Counted from the first letter of the stretch, positions 8,149 through 17,357 are shown. The stretch is 30,923 nt of DNA from Candidatus Avelusimicrobium faecicola (GCA_900540405.1 UQFW01000008.1:1-30923), one strand, 5' to 3'. Notes: generated by a model not told the origin, from the sequence alone. Program-made: numbers and translations.

Positions 8149-8793
8149 TTACAGTTGTGCAATACCTTCTTTAATAGCAAAGCGCACCAAATCCGCTTGT
8201 TTATGTATGGCCAATTTTTTCATAATGTTGTTGCGGTGGACGTGAATGGTATTCAAAGACAAATTGAACGTTTTGGCAATTTGTTTGCTGCTGTACCCTT
8301 CCGCAATCAGTTGCAAGACTTCTTTTTCTTTGGGGGTAAGCCCGGTAGCATCCCGCTTGCGGGTGGACGTTTTGCCCAAAAAGCCTTGCACAATATATTT
8401 GGATACTTTACTGCATAAATAAAAGCGCCCGGCGGCAACTTCATGTATGGCTTCCACAATTTCGTCCGCGGTAGATACCTTTACAATAAAGCCTTTGGCC
8501 CCGGCTTTTAAGGATTTTTCCACCGCTATACGGTCATCATACATACTAAGCATAATCACTTTGGCTTCCGGCTTGGCTTTTATCAGGCGTTGGGTAGCTT
8601 CCACCCCGTTCAAAACAGGCATAGAAATATCCACCACATATACATCCGCATCATTGGTTTCGGCCCAAGTGACGAGTTCTTGCCCGTTGCCCACTTCTCC
8701 CACTACTTCCAAATCCTTACCTTTCCGTTCCAAAACGGCTTTTACGCCGTCGCGTACAATTACGTGGTCATCTGCTAACAGAATTTTAATCAT
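8149..8793 (-). CDS. NarL/FixJ-type response regulator
   Basis: The 214-residue protein has an N-terminal receiver domain (acidic pair D8-D9 in ILLADDH, phosphoacceptor D55 in VYVVDISMP, and GFIVK with the conserved Lys near 105). A C-terminal LuxR-type helix-turn-helix follows (GLTPKEKEVLQLIAEGYSSK, then LNTIHVHRNNIMKKL). It would bind promoters when phosphorylated by the upstream kinase. I chose the ATG at 8793, which overlaps the kinase stop by 8 nt and has GGGGAGA just upstream; a GTG at 8820 would add nine non-homologous residues. The overlap indicates translational coupling with its partner kinase. Targets cannot be deduced from this window. Confidence 0.92.
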   Translation of the reverse strand: MIKILLADDHVIVRDGVKAVLERKGKDLEVVGEVGNGQELVTWAETNDADVYVVDISMPVLNGVEATQRLIKAKPEAKVIMLSMYDDRIAVEKSLKAGAKGFIVKVSTADEIVEAIHEVAAGRFYLCSKVSKYIVQGFLGKTSTRKRDATGLTPKEKEVLQLIAEGYSSKQIAKTFNLSLNTIHVHRNNIMKKLAIHKQADLVRFAIKEGIAQL

Positions 8794-9901
8794 GTTCTTT
8801 TCTCCCCCCGTACACGACACGCGGACACGTGACGGTAATAACCGTGCCGCAGCCCGGTTTACTGGTTATTTTGAAGGTTCCGCCCAAACAGGCGGCACTG
8901 TCCCTCATGGCCAAGAGCCCCACCTGCCGGATGGAACGCTGACGCGGCGGCTCAAAACCCACGCCGTCGTCTTCCAACCGCACAGTGGCAGTCTTTTCCG
9001 TTTTACGCAGCAATAGTTTAACAAGTTTGGCATGCGCGTGTTTTGCTACGTTATTAAGCCCCTCCTGAATCACGCGGTACAGCATAATACATGCGTTTTC
9101 AGCAACGGGCAAGTCCGTCTGATAATCTAACTCCAATTCGTGTTTCACGCCGGTAAGCGCAGTAAAATTTTCCAATAATTCCCGGGCGGCGCCTTCCAGC
9201 CCCAAGTCTTCCAAATGGGGCGGGCGCATACTGACAATAATGTTCTTCACCCGTTCTATGGTGTTTTTTATTTGGCCGTCCAACTGGGCAATATCTTTTA
9301 ATGCCTGCTTTTTATTGCCCGAAGACACGCTGTCTTTTACCAAAGATAATAAAGAGGTCAACACCACCGCAGACGTGCCGATTTCATCATGGAGTGCTTT
9401 GGATATATCCCGCTTTTCTTCTTCCCGCGCGGCTAATAACATTTGGGCAAAAGTGCGCCCGCTGGGCTCTTTGAGTAGCGGCCCCACCAGGGCTTCCCGG
9501 CCGTGCGCGCTAATATCGCGCACCAACCCCAAAATATTGGCCACGCGGCCGGAATCATCAAACAAAGGCACCAGCGCCGTTTGATAATACAGGGTTTTAC
9601 CGTTAGAATCGGCACTCCACGCATACCGCACCGGCTGGCCTTGCAACGCCTGCTTGAACGCCTTGCCGTGTACGGCGGAGGCATCTTTCCCGTCCATCCG
9701 TACCGAAAACCCTTCCGCACCGCCAAACATAAACACTTTTTTGGTTTCCGGGTTGGCCACATAAATCAAATCATACCCATACGCTTGCGCGCTTTGGGCG
9801 GCGCAAACGGTGGTAGGATTATGAACATATAAAGCGGTTTCCCCACACTGTGCTTGGCACGAATACAGACAACCGGGTTCTTTTTCTTTCTTGCAAGACA
9901 T
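8786..9901 (-). CDS. soluble HisKA_3-type sensor histidine kinase with Cys-rich N-terminus and PAS-like domain
   Basis: The 371-residue protein has no transmembrane segment, so it should sense a cytoplasmic signal. Residues 1-35 carry five cysteines (C3, C11, C15, C19, C33). A PAS-like region spans about 40-130 (ending ILGLVRDISA, a typical PAS end). The dimerisation domain has EEKRDISKALHDEIG with phosphoacceptor H171, the NarX/DegS-type HisKA_3 box, and the HATPase region shows IQEGLNNVAKHA, DDGVGF, and GCGTVI. The family pairs with NarL-type regulators, and the next gene is one, overlapping by 8 nt. The cysteine cluster could bind a metal or Fe-S centre, as in NreB-like oxygen sensors, but the spacing differs, so the signal is unknown. 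An AGGGGA ribosome-binding site lies close to the ATG. Confidence 0.9.
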   Translation of the reverse strand: MSCKKEKEPGCLYSCQAQCGETALYVHNPTTVCAAQSAQAYGYDLIYVANPETKKVFMFGGAEGFSVRMDGKDASAVHGKAFKQALQGQPVRYAWSADSNGKTLYYQTALVPLFDDSGRVANILGLVRDISAHGREALVGPLLKEPSGRTFAQMLLAAREEEKRDISKALHDEIGTSAVVLTSLLSLVKDSVSSGNKKQALKDIAQLDGQIKNTIERVKNIIVSMRPPHLEDLGLEGAARELLENFTALTGVKHELELDYQTDLPVAENACIMLYRVIQEGLNNVAKHAHAKLVKLLLRKTEKTATVRLEDDGVGFEPPRQRSIRQVGLLAMRDSAACLGGTFKITSKPGCGTVITVTCPRVVYGGRKEHD

Positions 9902-9906
9902 AAAAT

Positions 9907-9922
9907 CCCCTAGTACAGTATA
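9907..9922 (-). promoter_or_regulatory. putative -10 box and ribosome-binding site of the histidine kinase gene
   Basis: On the minus strand TATACT (9922-9917) is followed by GGGG at 9910-9907 and the ATG at 9901. Transcription starting about 7 nt after the -10 would give a leader of roughly 10 nt beginning at the GGGGA Shine-Dalgarno. No good -35 is visible. Confidence 0.4.
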
Positions 9923-10012
9923 TTAGGATTCTACTATTTTTTAGCCAACTTTTGCCACCAAAAAACGGTTATTTTACAGGCAAAATCATACGCGGCGCAC
10001 AGGAGCCAAGTT

Positions 10013-10021
10013 TGATATAAT
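10013..10021 (+). promoter_or_regulatory. extended -10 promoter of the PBP gene, possibly leaderless
   Basis: TGATATAAT is a perfect TATAAT preceded by the TGn extension. It ends 8 nt before the ATG at 10030, so transcription would start at or next to the start codon. There is no consensus -35, and only a weak GAGAAG purine stretch lies 2 nt before the ATG. Confidence 0.55.
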
Positions 10022-10029
10022 GAGAAGAT

Positions 10030-12156
10030 ATGAAAAAATCTTTCAAAAAAATTATTTTTACTAAACTTTTTTTATTCAGCGTTTTAGGCGCGCTTTTTGT
10101 GTTTATCTTGGGCGGCGCAATTTTTATGCGGTATATTTTTGCCGGCTTGCCCCCGGTGTATGAATTGGAAGAATACACCCCCTCTTTAACCAGTAAAGTA
10201 TACGACCGCAACCAAAAACTGATTCATGAATTTTCTATTGAAAAGCGCAGTATGGTGCCGCTGGCGGACATTCCCGTAGACTTACAAAATGCCGTAGTAG
10301 CCATGGAAGACCGCGAATTTTTTGAACACGCCGGGCTTTCGTTTAAGGGTATTTTCCGCGCGCTCTTGCATGACGCCGCCACGGGCCGCGCCAAACAGGG
10401 GGCCTCCACACTTACGCAACAGCTTTCGCGCGGGGTTTTTCTGTCGCAGGAAAAAAAGCTCATCCGCAAAATACGCGAAGCCATTTTGGCCGTTCAAATT
10501 GAACACCAGTTCAGCAAGCCGGAAATTTTACAGCTTTACCTGAACCAAATTTATTTGGGCGAGGGAGCCTATGGGGTCAAGGCTGCCGCCAAACGCTATT
10601 TTAATAAAGATTTGGATACCCTCACCACCGGCGAGGCGGCCCTCATTGTGGGGCTCATTCCCGCGCCGGGCCGTTATAATCCGTTTGCCAACCCCAAACT
10701 GGCCGAACAGCGCCGCAATTTGGTTTTGCAAGTGATGAAAGAGCAGGGCTACATCAAGCAGGAAGAATTGGAAGAAGCCAAAAAAGAGCCCATGCCCACC
10801 CGCCAAACCGCCGCCGAAAACAAACCCGGCCTGTATTTTATTGAGCATATCCGCCGCATACTGGAGCCCAAATACGGCACGGAAACTTTATGGAAAGGCG
10901 GCCTAAACATTTACACAACCGTAGATATTGACCAACAGACGTTGGCGGAAAACATTATGAACGAACGCCTGCAAAAGTTGGACGAACAGGTAGCCAAAGG
11001 GCTCGGCATAGAAATTGACCCCAACGACGCCGAGGCCGAAACCGCCACGGAAGAAGACGGCACATTAACCGACCCTCAAGCGGATTACCCCCGCCTGCAA
11101 GGGGCGTTTATGGTGCGGGACGTAAAAACCGGGGCCGTGCGCGTGCTGATAGGCGGGCGCGGTTTTGACGAAAGCAAATTCAACCGTGCCACCCAGGCCA
11201 AACGCCAGCCGGGCTCCTCGTTCAAACCGTATGTTTGGATGGCCGCCCTGCAAAAAAAATACACCCCCGCCACCCTGGTAAAAGACCTGCCCACCATGTT
11301 TTATAACGACGGGCGCAACTGGCGCACCTTCAACGAAATGTCCGATTTATATTCGTTAGACCTGGCCTCCCAACCGTTTATTTCTTCCAAAGATTTTAAC
11401 GTGTGGGTTCCCAAAAACTACGGGGGACGTAATGACGGCTGGATTACACTGCGCAAAGGGTTGGAAAAATCCAAAAACCTGGTGGCCGTCAACCTGATTG
11501 ATGCCGTAGGCGTGCCGGAAGTGGTGCGCGTGGCCCGCAAAGCGGGTATAACGTCCGCCCTGCCCCGCGTGCCGGCCCTGGCGTTGGGCGTAAGCGTGCT
11601 GACGATGGACGAACATTTGGCCGCCCTGTCCACTTTTGCCAACGCGGGGATTCATACCGATAATTACTATGTGGAACGCGTGGAAGATGCCAACGGCCGC
11701 GTGCTTGAAAAACACGTTTCCGTGGAAGACGCGGCGTTTTCTCCGCAAAATTCTTATTTGTTAATTAATATGATGAAAGGCGTAGTCCAACGCGGTAGCG
11801 GCACCGCCGCGGCGCGGTTAGGCCGCCCGATAGCCGGCAAAACCGGCACCACCCAAAGCCACCGCGATATGTGGTTTGTAGGCATGACCCCGCACACCGC
11901 GGCCGCCGCCTGGATGGGCTATGACGACGACACCTCGCACGAAAATGGCGCCCGCTTTACCGGCAGTACCGCCGCCCGGTGGTGGACGGACATTATGGAG
12001 CAAGTCTTAAAAAACGAGGCCAAGGACGATTTTGCCGTGCCGGAAGGCATTTCTTTTGCGTACATCAACCCGGCTACCGGCAAACTGGCCATGCCCACGG
12101 AGCGCAATAAATTCTGGGAAGCTTTTATAAAAGGAACGGAACCTAAAAGCTATTAA
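10030..12156 (+). CDS. mrcA: class A penicillin-binding protein (PBP1A family, bifunctional)
   Basis: This 708-residue inner-membrane enzyme polymerises lipid II and cross-links the glycan strands. A short basic cytoplasmic tail precedes one transmembrane helix (about 14-38). The GT51 glycosyltransferase domain follows with catalytic Glu93 in EDREFFEH, GASTLTQQL (124-132) and the QIYLGEGAYGV segment. The transpeptidase domain has SSFK with nucleophile S396, SKN (481-483) and KTGT (604-607). A short acidic Glu/Asp/Thr-rich insert (about 330-350) separates the two halves. Length is near the lower end for PBP1A. It is followed after 5 nt by mfd, suggesting co-transcription. UppP, encoded elsewhere in the window, serves the same lipid cycle. 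Confidence 0.94.
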   Translation: MKKSFKKIIFTKLFLFSVLGALFVFILGGAIFMRYIFAGLPPVYELEEYTPSLTSKVYDRNQKLIHEFSIEKRSMVPLADIPVDLQNAVVAMEDREFFEHAGLSFKGIFRALLHDAATGRAKQGASTLTQQLSRGVFLSQEKKLIRKIREAILAVQIEHQFSKPEILQLYLNQIYLGEGAYGVKAAAKRYFNKDLDTLTTGEAALIVGLIPAPGRYNPFANPKLAEQRRNLVLQVMKEQGYIKQEELEEAKKEPMPTRQTAAENKPGLYFIEHIRRILEPKYGTETLWKGGLNIYTTVDIDQQTLAENIMNERLQKLDEQVAKGLGIEIDPNDAEAETATEEDGTLTDPQADYPRLQGAFMVRDVKTGAVRVLIGGRGFDESKFNRATQAKRQPGSSFKPYVWMAALQKKYTPATLVKDLPTMFYNDGRNWRTFNEMSDLYSLDLASQPFISSKDFNVWVPKNYGGRNDGWITLRKGLEKSKNLVAVNLIDAVGVPEVVRVARKAGITSALPRVPALALGVSVLTMDEHLAALSTFANAGIHTDNYYVERVEDANGRVLEKHVSVEDAAFSPQNSYLLINMMKGVVQRGSGTAAARLGRPIAGKTGTTQSHRDMWFVGMTPHTAAAAWMGYDDDTSHENGARFTGSTAARWWTDIMEQVLKNEAKDDFAVPEGISFAYINPATGKLAMPTERNKFWEAFIKGTEPKSY

Positions 12157-12161
12157 CCGTT

Positions 12162-15100
12162 ATGAATAAGGAACAAACTTCTTTTCCCCCGGTATTTTAC
12201 GGGCTGCCCAATGCGGCGGCCCGTGCGTACTTTGTGTGCCAACATTTTTTAACCCAAGGCAAAAACGTCGTTTGGGTGCGCAAAAGCGAGGAAGATTCCG
12301 CCGCGTTTGAAGCCGCCGCCCACACCTTTGCGCCCCAAAATGTGCGCATTATTTCCATGCCGGAAGCCACGGCGGGCCGTATGGCGGCGCTCTACCGGCT
12401 CACCCAAAAGGGCGGCCCCTTTTTAATCAGCCTGTCCGCACAGGATTTATCCGCCTTATACCCGGACGAACAGGAATTTCAGCGCCGCCTGCTATGTTTA
12501 GAGCGCGGGGGCACGTTGCGCCGCCAAGATTTACTGGATGCATTGGAAAACGCCGGCTACCAACGGGAAGATTACACCGAAGCCCCCGGCCAGTATGCCG
12601 TGCGCGGCAGTGTGGTGGATATTTTCTGCCCGGATAAAGAACGCCCCCTGCGGCTTTATTTTTCCGGCCATAAAATTGAGTCCATGGCGGAGTTTGATTT
12701 GGACACCCAAAACACGCGGGAAGGCATCGCCCGGGCCGTCATTATCCCCTTGCGTTTTGAGCATTTAACCGCGCCGCTTCAGCCGTATACGCCCCAAGCC
12801 GTGTATGTGTTTGAGGAGCCGGAGCGGGAAACGGATTTTGCGCCGTACCCGCAAGCGGCGGTGGTGTCTTTACTGCCTAGCGCAGGCGCAACGGATTGCG
12901 GTTTGCAAGCCGGCCTGCGCTTTGGGGCCGATTGGAAATTGTTGGAGCGGGAGGCGCAAAATTTACAGCGCCGCGGGCTCCACCTAACCGTTTGTTGCTT
13001 AAACCGCGGGGAACTGGACCGCTTGAGCGAAATTTTCCGCGATTACCCCGCGCTATCTAAAACACCGCTCCAAATTTCTCCGCTCACCCAAGGGTTTACC
13101 TGTCCGGCGGAAAAATTCGCGCTGATTACTTCCTGCGAAATTTTAGACCGCCGTTATGATGCGGCCGCCGTTATTAAACATTTTGACGTGGAAGGCGCCA
13201 AGCGCGTGCGGTTCAAAGAGCTGGCCCCCGGCGATTACGTCGTCCACCAAAACCACGGCATTGGCAAATACCTGGGGCTAGAGCTAATGGATAAAGACGA
13301 AAACCCCACCGATTGCCTGATTATAGAATACCGCCGGGGCAGTAAATTATATGTGCCCATGTATGACTTCAAAAAAGTACAAAAATACATCGGGGCCGGC
13401 GGCAAAATCCCGGCGCTTTCCGCCCTGGGCGGTTTAGCCTGGCGGGAAGTAAAACAGCGCGTAAAAGAAGACGCCCAAAAAACCGCTAAAGAAATTTTAC
13501 AGTTGGAAGCCCGCCGCCAAGCCACCCAGGCCCCCCTTACCCCCGGTGACCCGCGCATAGAACAGGAATTTGCCGATTCCTTCCCCTATACGCTGACCCC
13601 CGGCCAAAGCCAAGCCATAGAAGAAGTTTTGCGGGATTTGACATTATCCAAACCCATGGACCGCGTACTGGTGGGGGATGTGGGGTTTGGCAAGACGGAA
13701 GTGGCCATGCGGGCCGCCCTGCGGGTGGCGCTATCCGGCAAGCAAACCATGGTATTGGTCCCTACTACCATTTTGGCAGACCAACATTACAAAACTTTCA
13801 GTAAACGCATGGCGGGGTTCCCTGTCACGGTGCGGATGTTATGCCGTTTCCAAAGCCCCAAAGAACAAAAACAGGTGGTGCAGGAAATTAAAAACGGCGT
13901 ATGTGATATTATCATCGGCACGCACCGCCTGATGAGCAAAGATATTTCTTTTAAGGATTTGGGCCTGGTAATTATTGACGAAGAACACCGCTTCGGCGTC
14001 AAGCAAAAAGAAAAAATCAAAGCCAAAAGCGCCGGCGTGCATACTTTAATGTTAAGCGCAACGCCCATTCCGCGCACCTTAAACCAATCGCTTTCCAGCC
14101 TGCGGGATATTTCTTTAATAGATACGCCGCCCCGGGGGCGCACGCCCATTAAAACCGTCGTCACCGCGTGGAATAACGAGCTTGCCTCCGCCGCCATTAC
14201 GCAAGAATTGGCCCGCGGCGGACAAGTATATTATGTATATAACAGCGTGCAAAGTATGCAAAGCCGCTACCTGTTCTTAAAAAAACTGGTTCCGCAGGCG
14301 CGTATTTGTATGGCGCACGGCCAAATGGACGAAAAAGAATTAGAGCAAACCCTTTGGGATTTTAACAACGGCAAGTATGATATTCTGCTGGCCTCCACCA
14401 TTATAGAATCCGGCATAGACATCACCAACGCCAACACGCTGATTGTGGAAAACGCCCAAAACTTCGGTTTGGCCCAACTGTACCAATTACGCGGGCGAAT
14501 CGGGCGCGGCAGTGCCAAAGCGTATTGCTATTTATTCCACCCGGATTGGCTGTTCAAAAAAACGGCCCCGGCCGAAGAAACGTCGTTTAACCAACTGGCC
14601 GCCGTGGCCTGGAAACCCAAACAGGAAAAAGACCCCACCGAAGAAGCCAAAAAACGCTTGGCCGCCTTAATGGAATTTGGGGATTTGGGAAGCGGGTTTA
14701 AGCTTGCCTTGCGGGATATGGAAATCCGCGGCGCCGGGGAATTATTAGGCGTTAAACAGCATGGGTATGTAAACGAGGTTGGCTTGAGTTTATATTGTGA
14801 TTTGGTGGCTAACGAAGTCAAAAAACTCAAGGGGCTTCCCGTCAAGCGGGAGTTGCGCGCCACCGTCAATTTGCCCCTGGCGGCGTTTATCCCGCCGGAT
14901 TACCTGCCCGACGACGCGGAACGCTTAAAATATTATAAGGAGCTAATGGGCGCGGACGAAGCCAAAACCCAACAAATTTTAGTGCGCCTGGCCGATTTGT
15001 GCGGCCCGGTTCCGCAGGAAATAAAAAATTTAACGCGAGTATTTGCTCTTTCCGCACAGGCGGGCGCCTTGCAAATACAGCATATAGAATCTGCCCCCGG

Positions 15101-15317
15101 GCGTTTGGAATTTTCTTTCTCGCGGGATTTCCAAATGCCGCCCGACTTTCCCGCGCGCCTGTTTGCGCAGTACGGGGCAGAGCATATTGAATTTTTGAAA
15201 TCCAACTCCGGCGACGGTATCCGCCTGTTGCTGTCCGACACGCAGGATATGCCCGCCGCGGCAGAACAGGCCCTAGCCTTTTTTAAGGCCGTTTTTGCCC
15301 ATACTAAAATGGTATAG
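12162..15317 (+). CDS. mfd: transcription-repair coupling factor Mfd
   Basis: Mfd displaces RNA polymerase stalled at DNA lesions and recruits UvrA. The order of domains is standard: a UvrB-like N-terminal module (QYAVRGSVVDIF, about residues 142-153), the RNA-polymerase-interacting CarD-like domain beginning APGDYVVHQNHGIGKYLG (about 352-369), the RecG-like translocase with Walker A GDVGFGKTE (about 504-512), IIDEEHRFGV (about 604), IIESGIDITNANT and QLYQLRGRIGRG, and a C-terminal TRCF domain. At 1051 residues it is about 100 shorter than the E. coli protein, mostly in the N-terminal module, while a segment of roughly 30 residues (about 797-828) appears inserted after the QLRGRIGRG motif. 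The ATG has no clear Shine-Dalgarno and sits 5 nt after the PBP stop. Confidence 0.96.
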   Translation: MNKEQTSFPPVFYGLPNAAARAYFVCQHFLTQGKNVVWVRKSEEDSAAFEAAAHTFAPQNVRIISMPEATAGRMAALYRLTQKGGPFLISLSAQDLSALYPDEQEFQRRLLCLERGGTLRRQDLLDALENAGYQREDYTEAPGQYAVRGSVVDIFCPDKERPLRLYFSGHKIESMAEFDLDTQNTREGIARAVIIPLRFEHLTAPLQPYTPQAVYVFEEPERETDFAPYPQAAVVSLLPSAGATDCGLQAGLRFGADWKLLEREAQNLQRRGLHLTVCCLNRGELDRLSEIFRDYPALSKTPLQISPLTQGFTCPAEKFALITSCEILDRRYDAAAVIKHFDVEGAKRVRFKELAPGDYVVHQNHGIGKYLGLELMDKDENPTDCLIIEYRRGSKLYVPMYDFKKVQKYIGAGGKIPALSALGGLAWREVKQRVKEDAQKTAKEILQLEARRQATQAPLTPGDPRIEQEFADSFPYTLTPGQSQAIEEVLRDLTLSKPMDRVLVGDVGFGKTEVAMRAALRVALSGKQTMVLVPTTILADQHYKTFSKRMAGFPVTVRMLCRFQSPKEQKQVVQEIKNGVCDIIIGTHRLMSKDISFKDLGLVIIDEEHRFGVKQKEKIKAKSAGVHTLMLSATPIPRTLNQSLSSLRDISLIDTPPRGRTPIKTVVTAWNNELASAAITQELARGGQVYYVYNSVQSMQSRYLFLKKLVPQARICMAHGQMDEKELEQTLWDFNNGKYDILLASTIIESGIDITNANTLIVENAQNFGLAQLYQLRGRIGRGSAKAYCYLFHPDWLFKKTAPAEETSFNQLAAVAWKPKQEKDPTEEAKKRLAALMEFGDLGSGFKLALRDMEIRGAGELLGVKQHGYVNEVGLSLYCDLVANEVKKLKGLPVKRELRATVNLPLAAFIPPDYLPDDAERLKYYKELMGADEAKTQQILVRLADLCGPVPQEIKNLTRVFALSAQAGALQIQHIESAPGRLEFSFSRDFQMPPDFPARLFAQYGAEHIEFLKSNSGDGIRLLLSDTQDMPAAAEQALAFFKAVFAHTKMV

Positions 15318-15318
15318 T
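15310..15318 (+). promoter_or_regulatory. extended -10-like box overlapping the mfd stop, before the PpiC lipoprotein gene
   Basis: TGGTATAGT fits TGn plus a -10 hexamer (TATAGT) and ends 6 nt before the ATG at 15325, which lacks a Shine-Dalgarno. It overlaps the final codons and stop of mfd. A leaderless start here is an inference; no -35 is visible. Confidence 0.4.
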
Positions 15319-15324
15319 ATTATT

Positions 15325-16173
15325 ATGCGCCAACACATTATTTATTTACTGGCGGCGGGGCTTTGTTTGGCCGCCTGCCAATCCAAACCGGCGGACGAAA
15401 CGTCCCCCAAACCCGCCGCGCCCGCTAACGTAGCGGCCAAAGTGGGGCCTGTATCCATTACGGAACAAGAGGTAAACGACCGCTTGGCCCTGGTGGATGA
15501 AGACGACCGCGAATTTGCCCAAACCCCCATCGGGCGCCAAAACTTTATCAATATTTTAGTACGCGAAAAACTGTCCGAACTGGCCGCCAAAGAGGCCGGG
15601 GTGGATAGTTCCGACACTTACCTTTCCGCGTTGGAAGACAAGCGCAACCAACTGAAAGAAATTTATGATGATTTTGCCAAACAAACCTTGGTGCGCCTGT
15701 GGGAACAACAACTGGAAGATTCCGGCAAATTGGCGGTATCGGACGAAGAAATCAGCGACTATTACAAAAAATATCCGTATGAAATGACCATTAAACAAAT
15801 TATCATTTCCAACGCCCAAACGGCCGACCAGGTACTGCGCACCTTAAAAGGTTCCCCCTCGCGCTGGAAAGAAATGGAGCGCCAGTATTCCGTTTCCCCC
15901 CAAATGGCGCGCGGGAAAGAATTTTCTTTTATGCCGGGGGAATTTCTGCCGGAAATTGAAGTAATTGCCGCCAATAGCGCCAGCGGCAGTGTGCAAGGTT
16001 TTATCAAAACCGCGCAAGGATTTCATATAATAATGAAGACCAAAGAAAAACGCCTTTCTTTGAAAGATGCCGCCCCGCGCATACGGGCCATTCTGCAAGC
16101 ACAAAAGGAAGACGCGGTATTAAACTCTTTGAAAAACAAATATGAGGTGGCAGTATATGAAAAAAATGAATAA
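15325..16173 (+). CDS. SurA/PpiC-like peptidyl-prolyl isomerase lipoprotein
   Basis: The 282-residue protein starts with a lipoprotein signal, hydrophobic core and lipobox LAAC with C18 as the lipidated residue, so it is envelope-anchored. A SurA_N-like helical part (about 40-150, with ITEQEVNDRLAL) precedes a parvulin-type region (about 155-265) ending in GFIKTAQGFHIIMKTKEKR, the usual rotamase C-terminal signature. The first rotamase strand reads KQIIIS rather than the common HIL, so isomerase activity may be weak and the protein may act mainly as a chaperone. I chose the ATG at 15325 because it begins the signal peptide; a TTG at 15295 would place ten extra residues before it. Its 3' end overlaps the next PPIase gene by 17 nt. 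Confidence 0.87.
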   Translation: MRQHIIYLLAAGLCLAACQSKPADETSPKPAAPANVAAKVGPVSITEQEVNDRLALVDEDDREFAQTPIGRQNFINILVREKLSELAAKEAGVDSSDTYLSALEDKRNQLKEIYDDFAKQTLVRLWEQQLEDSGKLAVSDEEISDYYKKYPYEMTIKQIIISNAQTADQVLRTLKGSPSRWKEMERQYSVSPQMARGKEFSFMPGEFLPEIEVIAANSASGSVQGFIKTAQGFHIIMKTKEKRLSLKDAAPRIRAILQAQKEDAVLNSLKNKYEVAVYEKNE

Positions 16174-17335
16174 ATTAGCTTTACTGGCCTTGGCCCTCAC
16201 AGTAGGGGTAGGAGTGCAGGCCAAAGTGATGGAATCGTCGGTAGCTACGGTAAACGGGCGGCCGGTTTTAAGCTCGGAATATGACTCGTACCTGTCCGGC
16301 GTGGTAGAACAGTATAAAGTAGCCGCGCCGCAAATTTTGCAGCAGCCGTACGCGCAAGATGTGCTGGGCCGGGAAGTATTAAAAGAGCTTATTTCCAAAG
16401 AGCTTTTGTACCAAGCCGCAGACGAAGCCAAAATTCAAGTAAAAGACAGCGATATTGATGCCGGCATTAACGAAATTAAAGCCCGCTTTATGGTGGACGA
16501 AAAAACCGGCAAAGAAGACCCCAAAGGGGCCGATAAACGCTTTTCCGAAGCGCTCAAAAAGCAACACATGAGCTTAAAAACGTATAAGGAAAAAATCAAA
16601 AAAGATATTGCCGTGCGCAAACTGGTGGAACAACGCATTACCACCACGGTTAAACCGGTGGAAGAAGCAGACGTAAAAGCGTTGTATAGCGACGTGGAAA
16701 CCTGCTTAAAAGGCAACACCAAAAAAATGAAAGCGTTGGAACAAAAAGACCCGGCCCGGTTTAAGGAAGCCATGGCGATTGCCGCCAAGCTCAAACAGCT
16801 TACGGCCGAGCAAGTGCGTATCGGGCACATTTATTTGGCCGTCACCAAAGATATGAAGCCCGAAGAAGTAAAAGCCAAAGAAGAAACCGCCAAAAAAATT
16901 AAAAAAGAATTGGACGGCGGCAAAGAATTTTCCACCGCGGTTAAGGAATATACCGAGGACAAAGCGGCCCTGGCCAGCGGCGGGGATATGATTTTAATTA
17001 AAGGGATTGCCCCCAAAGCGTTAGACCAACAGGCGTTTTCTCTGCCGGTGGGTGAAGTAAGCGCGCCGATTAAAACGGACGTGGGTTTCCACATCATTAA
17101 AATTAAAGAAAAACGCGCCGAAAAACAAATCGGTTATGACGATATTAAGCGGGATTTGGCCCAATACCTGGCCCAACAAAAAATCCAAACCACGTTGGCC
17201 GCTTATATCGGCGAATTGTACGATAAAGCAGACGTAAAAATTACCAAAACGTTTGAATCGGACAAACTGCTGGAAGAAGCCGCCAAAGCAGACGAAGCCG
17301 CTAAAAAAGAATCGTCTAAAGAAAGCAAAAAATAA
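16157..17335 (+). CDS. periplasmic SurA/PpiC-like peptidyl-prolyl isomerase
   Basis: This 392-residue protein begins with a cleavable signal peptide (MKKMNKLALLALALTVGVG, cleavage near VQA-K). An N-terminal SurA-like chaperone domain (ATVNGRPVLSSEYDSYL, then a long charged helical part) is followed by a parvulin domain (about 222-330) with RIGHIYLAV, a GGDMILIKG segment and VGFHIIKIKEKR. It should assist folding of envelope proteins in the periplasm. The ATG at 16157 has GAGGTGG 6 nt upstream, inside the preceding PPIase gene, and overlaps that gene's stop; the ATG at 16142 lacks such a site. The C-terminal tail is a low-complexity Lys/Glu/Ala/Ser stretch. A strong terminator follows. Confidence 0.9.
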   Translation: MKKMNKLALLALALTVGVGVQAKVMESSVATVNGRPVLSSEYDSYLSGVVEQYKVAAPQILQQPYAQDVLGREVLKELISKELLYQAADEAKIQVKDSDIDAGINEIKARFMVDEKTGKEDPKGADKRFSEALKKQHMSLKTYKEKIKKDIAVRKLVEQRITTTVKPVEEADVKALYSDVETCLKGNTKKMKALEQKDPARFKEAMAIAAKLKQLTAEQVRIGHIYLAVTKDMKPEEVKAKEETAKKIKKELDGGKEFSTAVKEYTEDKAALASGGDMILIKGIAPKALDQQAFSLPVGEVSAPIKTDVGFHIIKIKEKRAEKQIGYDDIKRDLAQYLAQQKIQTTLAAYIGELYDKADVKITKTFESDKLLEEAAKADEAAKKESSKESKK

Positions 17336-17357
17336 ATCAGCGTATTAAATTTATACA

